Shown piece by piece: positions 7,401 to 15,039 of a DNA stretch of 45,300 bases. Below the pieces are notes generated by a model. That model made no database searches, was not told where the DNA came from, and saw nothing but the letters and a program-made list of their open reading frames with translations. Every line of letters starts with the position of its first letter. Within the stretch, counting starts at the first letter, position 1. Source of the stretch: a virus; the IMG/VR virus record IMGVR_UViG_3300025000_000174, positions 1-45,300 of that record. One strand, given 5' to 3'. Both the position numbers and the translations under genes were made by a program.

Positions 7401-9644
7401 CTTCATATATTTCAGGTTCTCTTTAATCAGCTGCTTTTCCCTGCTGTAACGTGCCTCCATGAATGCAATCTGCTGCTCGTATGGGTCCTTGATGCCGGCT
7501 ATTTGCAGGTCTTCAAGCTTATAATCCACCCCGGCTCTGAGTTGCTGTTGAAGGGTCTGCATAGCTGCTTTTAACTTGTCAGCACTACCCGCTCCCTGAT
7601 CCAGCATCTTTTGCAGGGTTTCAAGATCAATGTTAAGTTTGTCAATTTCGGCCGTCGGCTGCAGCGACTGCACCCACTTCAGTTCTTCTTCCCAGCGCAG
7701 GTTCATTTCGCCGGCCGGGTTGTGCTGCGGGGTTTCCGACTCGGCGACCCGGAGGTAGTCCCTGAACTGGTCAGAGGTGTCCTTGATAGCCTGCTTCAGG
7801 TTGTGCAGGTTGGTGATGTTCTGAATATGCAGTTGATGGTTACGCTGTAGCTCAGCACGATGCTCCGGGTACAATGTGATAAGCCACTTGAATCGCTCGC
7901 CTACCCCCCACAATGCTTTTTCCAAATCGGTTAAGCCTGGGGTCTCTTGTATTTGCAGTTGAATGCGCTCGTCCTGGAGACGGTTGTATTCCCGGACGTA
8001 TTCGTTCTGCCGCTTGATTGCCTCGTTGTAGGCGTCGATGTCTTCGGTGGGAGGGGCAGACGGGGTGGTGTCGATTCCCAGCTCCTTTTTCATCCCTGCA
8101 GAGAGGGGGACGCCGCCCTCTTTGTACATGAAAAGGGATTTCTGCTTTTGGAACTCCCACGCCTTATCGGCCTCGGCTGCTCGTTTCAGCTCTTCACGGT
8201 AAGCGGCCTCGCCGGTGAGGTTGAGTTCGGTGTATTTGTGGATCAGTTCATCCAGGGCGGAAACGGCCGGCTTGGCCGCCATGTAGAATGCCACTCCGAT
8301 GCCGGCAGCCCATGCCGCAGGATTGACGGCCATCGAGGCGGCGATCGCGGCGGTCAGGCCGGTAAAGGCGGCAGACAGCGCCGCAACTCCGCCGACGGCA
8401 TAATACGCGCCTACTGCCAACGGGGTGAGCAGCCCGGGGACCTGGCCGAGGAAGTCGATCAGCTCGCCGGTCGCCTGTCCCAATCCTTTAATAAGTAGAA
8501 TCTGGTCGCCAATCCCCAACCCCTGAATAATGGAACCAATCACAGCAACCGCTGCACCTAAATCTTCCACATGGTCAGACAAAAATATAATCCCGTCTGC
8601 AAGACGTGCGGATAGCCCATAGGCTTGGTCGACAGAGCCTATATACCGGCCAAAAGAGTTTTTCATGACAATGAACGATTGTTCCACCGTCTTCGACATT
8701 TTGTCGAAATCCCGGTCGATCGCGTCGCTCTGGGAAAGCAGGGCCTGGGCTACCGCTTCGGCGGTGAGTTCGCCTTCCTCCCCCATCTTGCGAAGTTCGC
8801 CGATCGTTTTGCCCATCCCCTTGGCAATCGCTTCGGCGAGTCGGGGCGCCTGCTCCATGACCGAGTTGAGCTCTTCGCCACGCAGGGCACCGGAAGCGAA
8901 CGCCTGACCCAGCTGGACAAGGGCGGCCTCGGCGGAGGCGGCGCTGCCGCCGGAGACGACGACGCTCTTGTTGATGGATTCGGTGATCCGGAGAAGATCC
9001 TGCTGGCTGAGCTCGAGCTCTTTGGATGAGCGGGCCATGCGGGCGTAGATTTCGACCGTGCTGAGGTTGGCGCTGCGCGTGTCCTGGGAGAGATCGAAAA
9101 GGCGTTCCTGGACGGCGGCGAGTTCGTTGCTGTTGTCCGTGACGAGCTTGATGCGGCTGGCGATCTGGGTCTGGGTGTCGGCGGCTTTTGACAAACCGTA
9201 CAAGCCTGCCACTACGATACCGACCGCCATGCCGATATTCATCAGCCGCATCTGCAGGTCCCACAGGCCTTTTTCGAAAGCGGTCATGCCACCTTGGGCA
9301 GACCTGGTGCTTGCGGCAATGGTGCCCATGTTCCGCGAATGCTCGGCGGCCATGCGGCCGGTGGACGCGGATACCGAGGTTGCCATCCGCCCGGTGGCGG
9401 CGGTGGTTTCATCCATGCGCCCGACATAGACTTTGTGGCTTTCCGCCATACGGCCGGCGCTCGCCTGAACATCCTGGGCCATGCGGCCGGTGGCGACGGC
9501 GGACTTCTCCATGCGGCCGGTGGCGGATTCGACGCCCTGCCCCATCTTGGTGGCAGCGGCGTCGACTTTCTCCATACCCTGGACGGCGTACTGGACGCCG
9601 TCCACTTCGAAGATGAGTTTGAGTTTGGAGGATTTGTCAGCCAT
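4470..9644 (-). CDS. Tail tape-measure protein
   Basis: At 1724 aa this is the longest gene and sits between tail chaperones and tail tip, as tape measures do. Residues 40-98 contain six GRM tripeptides spaced 10-11 residues apart, suggesting a repeated helical segment. Residues about 125-330 match the tape-measure N-terminal domain (LWDLQMRLMNIGMAVG, ALVQLGQAFASGALRGEELNSV, GELTAEAVAQAL). Hydrophobic stretches near 355-460 probably form the membrane-interacting region. Glycine-rich and coiled-coil stretches follow (about 890-930, 1290-1560), and the C terminus (FALPGWALVGEEGPELVNFS) is a motif seen at tape-measure ends. It sets tail length and helps DNA entry. The start is supported by GGGAG before the ATG. 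Confidence 0.93.
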   Translation of the reverse strand: MADKSSKLKLIFEVDGVQYAVQGMEKVDAAATKMGQGVESATGRMEKSAVATGRMAQDVQASAGRMAESHKVYVGRMDETTAATGRMATSVSASTGRMAAEHSRNMGTIAASTRSAQGGMTAFEKGLWDLQMRLMNIGMAVGIVVAGLYGLSKAADTQTQIASRIKLVTDNSNELAAVQERLFDLSQDTRSANLSTVEIYARMARSSKELELSQQDLLRITESINKSVVVSGGSAASAEAALVQLGQAFASGALRGEELNSVMEQAPRLAEAIAKGMGKTIGELRKMGEEGELTAEAVAQALLSQSDAIDRDFDKMSKTVEQSFIVMKNSFGRYIGSVDQAYGLSARLADGIIFLSDHVEDLGAAVAVIGSIIQGLGIGDQILLIKGLGQATGELIDFLGQVPGLLTPLAVGAYYAVGGVAALSAAFTGLTAAIAASMAVNPAAWAAGIGVAFYMAAKPAVSALDELIHKYTELNLTGEAAYREELKRAAEADKAWEFQKQKSLFMYKEGGVPLSAGMKKELGIDTTPSAPPTEDIDAYNEAIKRQNEYVREYNRLQDERIQLQIQETPGLTDLEKALWGVGERFKWLITLYPEHRAELQRNHQLHIQNITNLHNLKQAIKDTSDQFRDYLRVAESETPQHNPAGEMNLRWEEELKWVQSLQPTAEIDKLNIDLETLQKMLDQGAGSADKLKAAMQTLQQQLRAGVDYKLEDLQIAGIKDPYEQQIAFMEARYSREKQLIKENLKYMKEGSSEQIKAIKTLNQLDINETRDTANIKWSLWRDSLGFYSDILGQMANAMDTSSRSGFESSKLFAMGSAVMNTAASVMAQTAGPDGWTPAAWGRAVAVGLMGAWQVAKIASTNYGGGGSVGGVSAGYISGTGGSGSVGSSIGGPTRSIHDTQTQDSLQQLAAAADNASLAIGRVADGLTSIADLFGEGTRGSMVAGTLPSSAIERNSVSANTLIDPSASAKQLFSSWSGGWKMAMAFDPVTRGLFGGGTHETGLGLSLGIEGGQLDAMGYRDWARKGGLFRSGKSGTNYFGVDSGVTDSLDADLQKIIATVIRSAVAMGTTADISAANLPATKIQTSGRSAEDIAKDLEAWYTKAADAIGQTVQGLEQFTFYGESAFNSAIRLATSLQGVNENLDMIGARLIDSTLRGANAAYQLVELMGGLENMQDSVATYFESMFSDEEQERRRAAAAAREVSVAFAEMNLSVPATKAGFISIVDSLNLSTERGRALFASLMDVSEAFALVQDYTAELAEQQRESTRDIESRYLRVTGKGTMADLLDLVNQQQDEYEDYVRRGLDTSKLLQVQQLEYAEAAKEAAETLSQASTELTIAADNLRDKLSAAVAAQINIMETLKNVLGGDLSTLSPEAKYQQSGSAFRATFGRAKLGDVDAMQQVSALAQTFLQSSRSYNASGPGYASDFAEVTQALALLGGLPSDTQIQIDVAQQQLENLKKIQESIVDGNIESASYLKGILGENSGVTVLLEQYLQADAEARLAVLRAQQEAQERALFEQQKATDILNAKQTYEQALATIQSQAQSSMDDAVKAQQLSNSGQYDARYDIAPVVDNISYQPNPNGIVDANDVVLFLHRHTDVYISKMEEYARSIYEAALAGINSRTFVPQYAVGGFALPGWALVGEEGPELVNFSAPGRVYTATETRAAIAGDNGETVAELKNAVTELRALVRLQGEANRQLIAKLAAVEARLAGAQTKAILENAA

Positions 9645-9727
9645 CAGCGCTCCCTGGGGTCGCGGGTTCTAGGGTCTATGTTCTACGTTCTAGGTTGAAA
9701 GGCATTTAAAGGGCGTTTAAAGAATCG

Positions 9728-9919
9728 TTATTCCCAGCGGTACGAGCCGTCGGAAAACTTCACACAGGTCTTTCCATTTAATTGCACACCGGTAGAATCC
9801 CTGTCGCATACCGGGACAGGGTCGGGCGAAAGGATGTCGAGTATCCCGCTCACAGTCGAGCAGCCGGAGACTGTCAGCGCCACTACAAGTAAGCCTGCAA
9901 GGGTGGAAAGTTTAATCAT
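9728..9919 (-). CDS. Small lipoprotein within the tail operon
   Basis: A 63-aa product begins MIKLSTLAGLLVVALTVSGC, a signal peptide with a lipobox (VSGC). The mature part has two more Cys (PVCDRD, KTCVKF) and ends SDGSYRWE. The ATG at 9919 overlaps the stop of the GT-chaperone frame (ATGA) and has GGAGGAG upstream. Position between chaperones and tape measure is unusual for a lipoprotein; superinfection exclusion is a possibility, with no direct evidence. The 83-bp gap downstream (9645-9727) contains a degenerate 7-bp array (GTTCTAG, GGTCTAT, GTTCTAC, GTTCTAG). Confidence 0.7.
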   Translation of the reverse strand: MIKLSTLAGLLVVALTVSGCSTVSGILDILSPDPVPVCDRDSTGVQLNGKTCVKFSDGSYRWE

Positions 9920-10332
9920 GTGTTCGTCTCCTCCTTGGCTTTCTCCGCCGAGTATTGCTGATACGCCCTGTCCAGCAGCCGAATCATTCTGGCCTCCCAT
10001 GGAGTGGGCCGGATCCCGGTGAGGTCCGACCAGTTTACCAGCTCGGTCCAGGTGACCGGACCGGGGCCGAAGCCACCGCCCCGGGTTTCGTGGAGATCCA
10101 TGAACCAGGTCCAGATGTACTCCACTACAGTTGGGAACTCCGGTTTTTCGGGGAGAAGAGGGCCGCGTGCCCTCTTCTCCATCGCTTCCAGTTCTTCCTG
10201 AAGGGTTACTCCATCTTTTCCGGGTGTCTCGTACTTGAATCGATAGTCGGCTGCAGCCCGGAGCTGGCCTTCGATTTCGGCAAAAAACGGGTCACATCGT
10301 CCATCGCAGTCTGCACCTGCTGCCGCAGCCAA
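9916..10332 (-). CDS. Tail assembly chaperone, frameshift extension (T part of GT)
   Basis: This open frame overlaps the end of the upstream chaperone gene by 127 bp in the -1 frame and has no good start of its own, the usual design of the tail chaperone pair (lambda G and G-T). Reading from the slippery site at 10281-10287 gives about 120 extra residues (AEIEGQLRAAADYRFKYET... to EKAKEETNT). It contains a TWFMDLHETRGGG segment. The fused product would hold tape measure and tube protein together during tail assembly. Confidence 0.78.
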   Translation of the reverse strand: MAAAAGADCDGRCDPFFAEIEGQLRAAADYRFKYETPGKDGVTLQEELEAMEKRARGPLLPEKPEFPTVVEYIWTWFMDLHETRGGGFGPGPVTWTELVNWSDLTGIRPTPWEARMIRLLDRAYQQYSAEKAKEETNT

Positions 10333-10736
10333 AAGAAGCCACGGCGGGAGATAATCTTCTTGAATTCCTCCTTGGTAGATGGCAGCTCGACACCCGGCTC
10401 GAACTCCACCGTATCCTTCCAGCTTGCAGGAACTTTCTGCCCTGCTTCCTCGTGCTCGGGAACCAGCTCCTTCCAGCCGACGAAGCAGGCGGTCATTTTC
10501 TCGACGAGCGCCGCCTCCACCGCTTCCGGCTCCATGCCGACCGTGAAATCACGTTTTTTCTTCCCGAGCTCCAACTGCCGGTTACGAATTTTCCGCTCGG
10601 CGTCCAGGAAGGCCTGTGAGTCGGAACCGAGCATGACAATAACAATCCCCATGGGGGTGCCGTTGCCGGGGTGATACAGTTCAACGGGGGTGCCTTTATC
10701 CGCTTCCTCTTCGGTGCATAAGTCTTTCAGTGCCAT
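10206..10736 (-). CDS. Tail assembly chaperone (G-like)
   Basis: This 176-aa protein starts at ATG 10736 (MALKDLCTEEEADKG) with AAGGAG upstream; the longer open frame includes repeat-array DNA and is unlikely. Residues 15-60 (GTPVELYHPGNGTPMGIVIVMLGSDSQAF) are the typical first domain of tail chaperones. It lies between tube protein and tape measure, as expected. Near its end the mRNA reads T TTT TTG, where a fraction of ribosomes should shift to the -1 frame and make the longer GT protein. Confidence 0.82.
   Translation of the reverse strand: MALKDLCTEEEADKGTPVELYHPGNGTPMGIVIVMLGSDSQAFLDAERKIRNRQLELGKKKRDFTVGMEPEAVEAALVEKMTACFVGWKELVPEHEEAGQKVPASWKDTVEFEPGVELPSTKEEFKKIISRRGFFWLRQQVQTAMDDVTRFLPKSKASSGLQPTIDSSTRHPEKME
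10281..10287 (-). promoter_or_regulatory. Programmed -1 frameshift site TTTTTTG
   Basis: On the minus strand the G frame reads CGT TTT TTG. The heptamer T TTT TTG fits the X XXY YYZ rule with U/U/G. A -1 slip gives TTT TTT GCC and enters the T frame, which stays open to 9916. Gene order and overlap support real use. Confidence 0.82.
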
Positions 10737-10763
10737 TCTTCTTCTCCTTTGTTTGTTCGTAAA

Positions 10764-10829
10764 TCGGGACTCGGGAACCGGGACCCGCAAAAGCTTCTGC
10801 GAATCACGAATCCCGAGTCACGAATCCCT
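10764..10829. repeat. CGGGANY heptamer array with inverted arms
   Basis: The left arm is built from 7-bp units CGGGACT, CGGGAAC, CGGGACC. A core reading CGCAAAAGCTTCTGCG follows, then inverted units (GAATCCC, GAGTCAC). It fills the gap between the tail tube and chaperone genes and can fold as a long imperfect hairpin. A near copy with the same core is at 15398-15458. Confidence 0.8.
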
Positions 10830-10834
10830 GTCTT

Positions 10835-12085
10835 TTAAATAACATTGCCGGGCAAATGCGAGCATTTGACGATGGCCTTGAATGCCGTGGCGTCCGCGTT
10901 GTCGGTGAAGTCACCGGTAAAATCGAAGGAGGCGGTGATACCTCCCGGCCCCGGGACTCCCGGCGCCTTCGGAGTGAACACCAGTTCCGGAGTGACGAGC
11001 TGGATGGACTCATTGCCAGCGGTGCCGGCGCCATCGCCTTTTTTGAAGGTTGCATCGATCGACGATTCGGTACCGTTCTTCGCCTTATCGTAGAGGGTGG
11101 TATCCTGGAAGATGGTTGTGGCGGTACCGCCGATCTGGTAGACGCCGGGGCTGATCCCGCCGCGGATCCCGCCGCCGCCGAGCACGAACGAATCGCCGTC
11201 GAGCTGATTGTCCAGGTTGAGGGACAGGTTCTTGATAATAGAGGAGGCGTCGCCCCCTTCCTTCATGTCGGCGGCGGCCAGTTCGGAACCGTTAAAAGAA
11301 ATCTTGGTATTGTCGAACGGCGAGCCGGTATCGAACGAGTTGGCGCCGACAGTTTCCTGGGCGCCCATCCAGTCCGAGGTGAAGTTGACGACGCCGGTCG
11401 GGTTGATCGTCATGCCGATCTTGGAGTTGACGATGCCGCCATACTTGAAGAATTTACCGATATCCGTGTACCCGATCTCGGTAATATAGGAGGGGAGGAT
11501 GCCGCCGGCCTTGTACACATACGTAAAGGTACCGGCAGTGCATTTCTTGATGGTGGTAACGGTGATGGTGCCGGAGCCGCCCATGGGCACCTTGATCTTG
11601 AAGGCGGTCGTGCTGGTAACATCGATGACCGGATAGTAGAAGGTGCCGTTCATGATGGACGGGGCCGTGGCGACGATCTCCACGGTGTCGCCAATCACGA
11701 GTGAATGGACGGCGCCGCAGGTAACGGTGATGATCTGGTTGACCCAGTCATAAGCGAAGGTCGGTGTGGTGAGAGCAGCGCCGACCGTGGCGCCGGAAGC
11801 GGTAATGGAGACGCTACCGAGGGCGGCATACAAAAGCGGCATGGTGGCCTGCAGCTCGGTGGCGATCGCGCCGGCGACGTCGACGGTGCCGTCGGTTGCC
11901 CTGGTGGGGTGGCGGCTGGAGCCGCGCATGACCTTGGACTGCTCCTGCCCCCGGCTGTAGGCGAGGGAAGCGGTTTCGAAGTAAACCTTTTTCGATTTGC
12001 CGGCAAACGCGCCGGTCGGCGCCACATTGAACGCCGGTTCCATCAGCATCAGTATCTGGGCTAACGCCCCTCGTGCTTGTGGCAT
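10835..12085 (-). CDS. Major tail tube protein
   Basis: The 416-aa protein precedes the G/GT chaperones and tape measure, the place of the tube subunit of long-tailed phages. The N-terminal part (GKSKKVYFETASLAYSRGQEQSKVMRGS) and the beta-rich body with NGSELAAADMKEGGDASSIIKNLSLNLDNQLDGD resemble tube proteins of siphoviral transposable phages. Residues about 100-190 look like an inserted beta domain (VNQIITVTCGAVHSLVIGDTVEIVATAP). There is no sheath gene next to it, which points to a non-contractile tail. AAAGGA precedes the start. Confidence 0.82.
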   Translation of the reverse strand: MPQARGALAQILMLMEPAFNVAPTGAFAGKSKKVYFETASLAYSRGQEQSKVMRGSSRHPTRATDGTVDVAGAIATELQATMPLLYAALGSVSITASGATVGAALTTPTFAYDWVNQIITVTCGAVHSLVIGDTVEIVATAPSIMNGTFYYPVIDVTSTTAFKIKVPMGGSGTITVTTIKKCTAGTFTYVYKAGGILPSYITEIGYTDIGKFFKYGGIVNSKIGMTINPTGVVNFTSDWMGAQETVGANSFDTGSPFDNTKISFNGSELAAADMKEGGDASSIIKNLSLNLDNQLDGDSFVLGGGGIRGGISPGVYQIGGTATTIFQDTTLYDKAKNGTESSIDATFKKGDGAGTAGNESIQLVTPELVFTPKAPGVPGPGGITASFDFTGDFTDNADATAFKAIVKCSHLPGNVI

Positions 12086-12100
12086 TGCTATGTTCCTTTC

Positions 12101-12523
12101 TTAGGGGTTGAATTCCTGGCCGAGATACATGCCGTATGCCGCGACACCGTTTTCTACCGCGATGAGGCGGGCGTTATCGGGAAGGATGAAGCCGTATCCG
12201 GTGTTGAGCTGGGTAAACTTGGCAGCTACTGCCTCGATGAGGGCAAGGCTTTCGACCGCGCCGTCCGATTTGCTCCGGAGGTTCTTGCTCATCAGTACTA
12301 CCGCCCAGACGACATCGGCCGGAGCAACCGTGCCGCCGATCACCTGCGGCTCGACAAAACCGCAGCCACTCATGACGACGTGTGCCGACGGCAGGTTTTG
12401 CTGCTTCTTCAGCAGCTCCTCGACCTTCCCCTGCCAGACGTCGACGGTCTTGAATATTTTGCCACCTGTGTCCGTTATCTCCTCGAGAGCGGCGAGGATC
12501 TTGTTCAGGGATTCGACGAGCAT
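12101..12523 (-). CDS. Mu gp37-like tail completion protein (DUF1834)
   Basis: A 140-aa protein starts MLVESLNKILAALEEI, with ADVVWAVVLMSKNLRS and SLALIEAVAAKF in the middle and AAYGMYLGQEFNP at the end, the family's pattern of a short alpha/beta fold. Mu gp37 homologues join head and tail or finish the tail and lie just before the tube/sheath gene, as here. AGGAGA sits 5 nt before the ATG. The family name is by recognition of the sequence and context. Confidence 0.75.
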   Translation of the reverse strand: MLVESLNKILAALEEITDTGGKIFKTVDVWQGKVEELLKKQQNLPSAHVVMSGCGFVEPQVIGGTVAPADVVWAVVLMSKNLRSKSDGAVESLALIEAVAAKFTQLNTGYGFILPDNARLIAVENGVAAYGMYLGQEFNP

Positions 12524-12532
12524 CGATGTCTC

Positions 12533-12973
12533 CTAATACCTGTCCAGGGTGTCAGTGTCGAACATCCGCTCGGGTGCGGAAACCTGCAGCGATTCGGAAG
12601 TAGCGACGGAGGGGGCTGCTTCCACGCCGGCGCTGCCGAGCTTGATGTCGCCCTTCTGGATCTTGTCCAGGACCTTCAGCGCGTTTGCATTCTTCTCGGA
12701 AACGGACTTCGGTATCTCGAACTCAGCCCGGCGGCCGAACAGGTGATACACGGCCAGGTCGGCCGACAATGAATTGATCAGCCCCGGTACCGGGGCAAGG
12801 GGGAGGAGGTAGCGGCCTCGGAGGTACCCGTCGATCAGCTCGTCGGCGTCGGCGATAGTGCCGGCGACGACGGCTTCATCGACGACGCCGGCATTGTCGT
12901 CGTCGGTGAGATCCACGAGGGTGCTCTCGGGGATCCGCTTCGACTTGATGTCGTCCAGGGTGCAATAGGGCAT
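12533..12973 (-). CDS. Mu gp36-like head-tail connector (DUF1320)
   Basis: This 146-aa protein opens MPYCTLDDIKSKRIPESTLVDLTDDD and contains DADELIDGYLRGRYLLPL and LSADLAVYHLFGRR, the hallmark of the DUF1320/Mu gp36 family. These small helical proteins act at the head-tail joint. It lies directly upstream of the gp37-like gene. The C-terminal tail (about 115-146) is less conserved in appearance. Confidence 0.85.
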   Translation of the reverse strand: MPYCTLDDIKSKRIPESTLVDLTDDDNAGVVDEAVVAGTIADADELIDGYLRGRYLLPLAPVPGLINSLSADLAVYHLFGRRAEFEIPKSVSEKNANALKVLDKIQKGDIKLGSAGVEAAPSVATSESLQVSAPERMFDTDTLDRY

Positions 12974-12976
12974 CGG

Positions 12977-13390
12977 TTATTGCCGCTTGACGCAGGACGT
13001 CAGGTTGCGCGATGCCGCCGAATACGGCGCGAAGCTGAGATTCGTGTATGCCGTCCCGGCAGGGTTGGTGAATGAGAAGACACTGTCAATCCAGGCAAGG
13101 ACACCGTCGAGGTACCACTTGACTCTTACGGCTGCCCCGGTAGCATCAACCACCTGGGCCTCATTGCCCAGATGGCCCTGGGTGGAGTAGCCCTTGAACG
13201 GGGCCTTGGTCAACGCCGTCGTGTCGCACCGGAGTTTCGCCTTGGTCGGGGCCAGGGCGTTCAGGTTCTGGATCGGGACATTGGGCTTGCTCTTGCTGTC
13301 GTAAAGTACTTTGTCGCCGGCTGCCGCCAGGCCAGCCCCGAAGATTGAAACGAGCAGAGCCGTACAGGCAATTATCTTGATATTCCTCAT
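12977..13390 (-). CDS. Exported protein of unknown role inside the head operon
   Basis: ATG 13390 has AGGAGG at good spacing. The product (137 aa) begins MRNIKIIACTALLVSIFGAG and continues LAAAGD, a clear signal peptide with an AAA-type cleavage site. The mature part has two Cys (LRCDTTAL, LTSCVKRQ) that could form a disulfide, and FSFTNPAGTAYTNLSFAPYSA. An exported protein between head genes is odd; it may be cargo or a surface-acting factor. No family is recognised. Confidence 0.72.
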   Translation of the reverse strand: MRNIKIIACTALLVSIFGAGLAAAGDKVLYDSKSKPNVPIQNLNALAPTKAKLRCDTTALTKAPFKGYSTQGHLGNEAQVVDATGAAVRVKWYLDGVLAWIDSVFSFTNPAGTAYTNLSFAPYSAASRNLTSCVKRQ

Positions 13391-13439
13391 GCTGCCCTCC
13401 TGTGAGAAGTGCGGCGGCATGCAGCCGCCGCACTGATGT

Positions 13440-13883
13440 TCATTCAGCCGGTGCGGTCAGTTCCGCCCGACGCTTGTCAATGGCCGCGAGAACTGCCGGC
13501 CGGGTTTCTTCGGTGCCGTCGCTCCACTTGAGGTAGGTATCGAGTTCCTGGAGATCCTGGACACCACTGATCATTGCAAGGTCCAACTGCTCCTCAAGCT
13601 GAGCGGTCCGTTTTGTTATGGCGTCAAGCACACCCTTCCGCGATTCGCCTTCCAGAAACTTCGCTAGCTCTGCGGCGTCGTCGATTTCCATTATCAGCTT
13701 GACGGTTTCGGCAACATTCAGGGGTTGCGACCCGCCGGCAGCCACCTTGACTTCCTTGACGACGCCGGCTTTGATCAGCCGCCCCCCTTCCTTGTCGTCA
13801 AGCTCGAGGGTTTCACCGGGAAAGAAGGGTTTCTTTCTCAGCCCGGTCGGGACATGCCATCCCGGGAGGACTTCCACTTTCAT
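13440..13883 (-). CDS. Mu gp35-like small head-region protein
   Basis: The 147-aa product follows the capsid gene by three bases. Its N-terminal 60 residues (PGWHVPTGLRKKPFFPGETLELDDKEGGRLIKAGVV) resemble the short beta domain of Mu gp35/HI1506-type proteins. Residues 80-147 form helical segments with DAAELAKFLEGESRKGVL repeated in looser form (LQELDTYLKWSDGTEETRPAVL), suggesting a duplicated helical hairpin. Role in the capsid or head-tail region is inferred from position. Confidence 0.6.
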   Translation of the reverse strand: MKVEVLPGWHVPTGLRKKPFFPGETLELDDKEGGRLIKAGVVKEVKVAAGGSQPLNVAETVKLIMEIDDAAELAKFLEGESRKGVLDAITKRTAQLEEQLDLAMISGVQDLQELDTYLKWSDGTEETRPAVLAAIDKRRAELTAPAE

Positions 13884-13886
13884 GGC

Positions 13887-15002
13887 TTATGCCTCCAGAT
13901 CGCAGACGGTGGCGTAGATAACGGATTCCGGCATGAAGAGGACGGGGAGCGGGCGGCTTTCCACCTTGAGCCACTTCCCGGAGGGGTCTTTCTCGTCCCA
14001 TGATTTGGAGAAGAAGATCTCCGCATCCTTGCCGCCGCCCACACCGCCATCGGCGTCGAGGTCGACCACCGGAGCGTACAATTCGGCAGCCGCCTCACCA
14101 CTGACGCCGACCAGGATGAAGGCGTTCTCCGGAAGGAGTTGCTGAATGACGCCGGCGGCATCCTTGTAGGTACCGAAGTACTCCTCGATAGTGACGCCGG
14201 CAAGCTTGGCAATGCGCCCTTCTTCGGCGATCTGTTGGCCGGCCACCCATTTCATCTTGTCGCCGACCGATTCATTGTCGATCAGCGCGTCCATCGCCTG
14301 GCTGCCGCAGATGGCGACAAACCGGTCGACGGTAACGCGGTCGCTGATCCATTTCTTCCAGGCACGGATGTTCTTGATGGGGGAGGTGCCCCCTTCGTTC
14401 CATTTCGCGCCGGCGGCCAGCACCGGCTTCTGGGCCGCCTGAAAGTTGTAGTCGACGATGACGGCGCCGGTCTCGTCCACCACCTGCCCGGACACGCATT
14501 TAACCGCCATGAATTCCCGGGTGCGATCGACGTCGCTGCGCATGTCGGACTGTTCGTCGGCAACAAACTCCTTCATGGTCTCAACGCCCAGCTCCCCCGC
14601 CTTGCGTGCGGAGTCGAGTTTGTCGGCGCCGATGAACCGTTTTTCGGCAAACCGTGGCGCCTCGCAAGTAACGGTCTTGCGGTTGACGCCGTTGGTGACC
14701 TGGGCGGCATCCGAAACTCTGAGGTTCTTGAGGATACGTTCGTTAGACGACTTGATGTCCCAGGCGAAGAGGCCGGAGAGCTGCCGTTTCTTCCGCTTGA
14801 AGACAATGTCCAGGACGCGGGTGGCGACCGGTCGCATCTTGTTGACCGCAGTGATCAGAACGCGGGTCTTGAAGATCTGGTCGAGGGAAACGGTGCCGGC
14901 GAGCAGCAGCGGGAGATGATCGGCCCCTCCTTTGACCCGGAACATTATTGCCAGCAGCAAAAAACCGAGCCAGCCTGCCAGGTGAGCAAATTTCAACTTC
15001 AT
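13887..15002 (-). CDS. Major capsid protein, lambda gpE-like
   Basis: The 371-aa product contains VSLDQIFKTRVLITAVNKM, DIVFKRKKRQLSGLFAWDI, an ERILKNLRVSDAAQV stretch and a C-terminal RPLPVLFMPESVIYA, the pattern of the gpE major-capsid family. The decoration gene lies just upstream, as in lambda. The first 38 residues (KFAHLAGWLGFLLLAIMFRVKGG) form a membrane-like segment that gpE proteins normally lack; GGAGG before ATG 15002 supports this start. The segment could be a delta-domain substitute or be removed in maturation. Mu itself uses an unrelated capsid gene, so the head module is mosaic. Confidence 0.85.
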   Translation of the reverse strand: MKLKFAHLAGWLGFLLLAIMFRVKGGADHLPLLLAGTVSLDQIFKTRVLITAVNKMRPVATRVLDIVFKRKKRQLSGLFAWDIKSSNERILKNLRVSDAAQVTNGVNRKTVTCEAPRFAEKRFIGADKLDSARKAGELGVETMKEFVADEQSDMRSDVDRTREFMAVKCVSGQVVDETGAVIVDYNFQAAQKPVLAAGAKWNEGGTSPIKNIRAWKKWISDRVTVDRFVAICGSQAMDALIDNESVGDKMKWVAGQQIAEEGRIAKLAGVTIEEYFGTYKDAAGVIQQLLPENAFILVGVSGEAAAELYAPVVDLDADGGVGGGKDAEIFFSKSWDEKDPSGKWLKVESRPLPVLFMPESVIYATVCDLEA

Positions 15003-15039
15003 ACTTGTACCTCCGTAAAGTGGTGGGCTTCAGGCCCGA

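Noticed and set aside
8575-9264. 229-aa minus-strand open frame inside the tape measure
   Set aside because: Alternate frame with a run of Arg and Gly; the true frame matches the tape-measure domain.
10856-11704. 282-aa plus-strand open frame
   Set aside because: Antisense of the tail tube gene with biased composition and no start signals.
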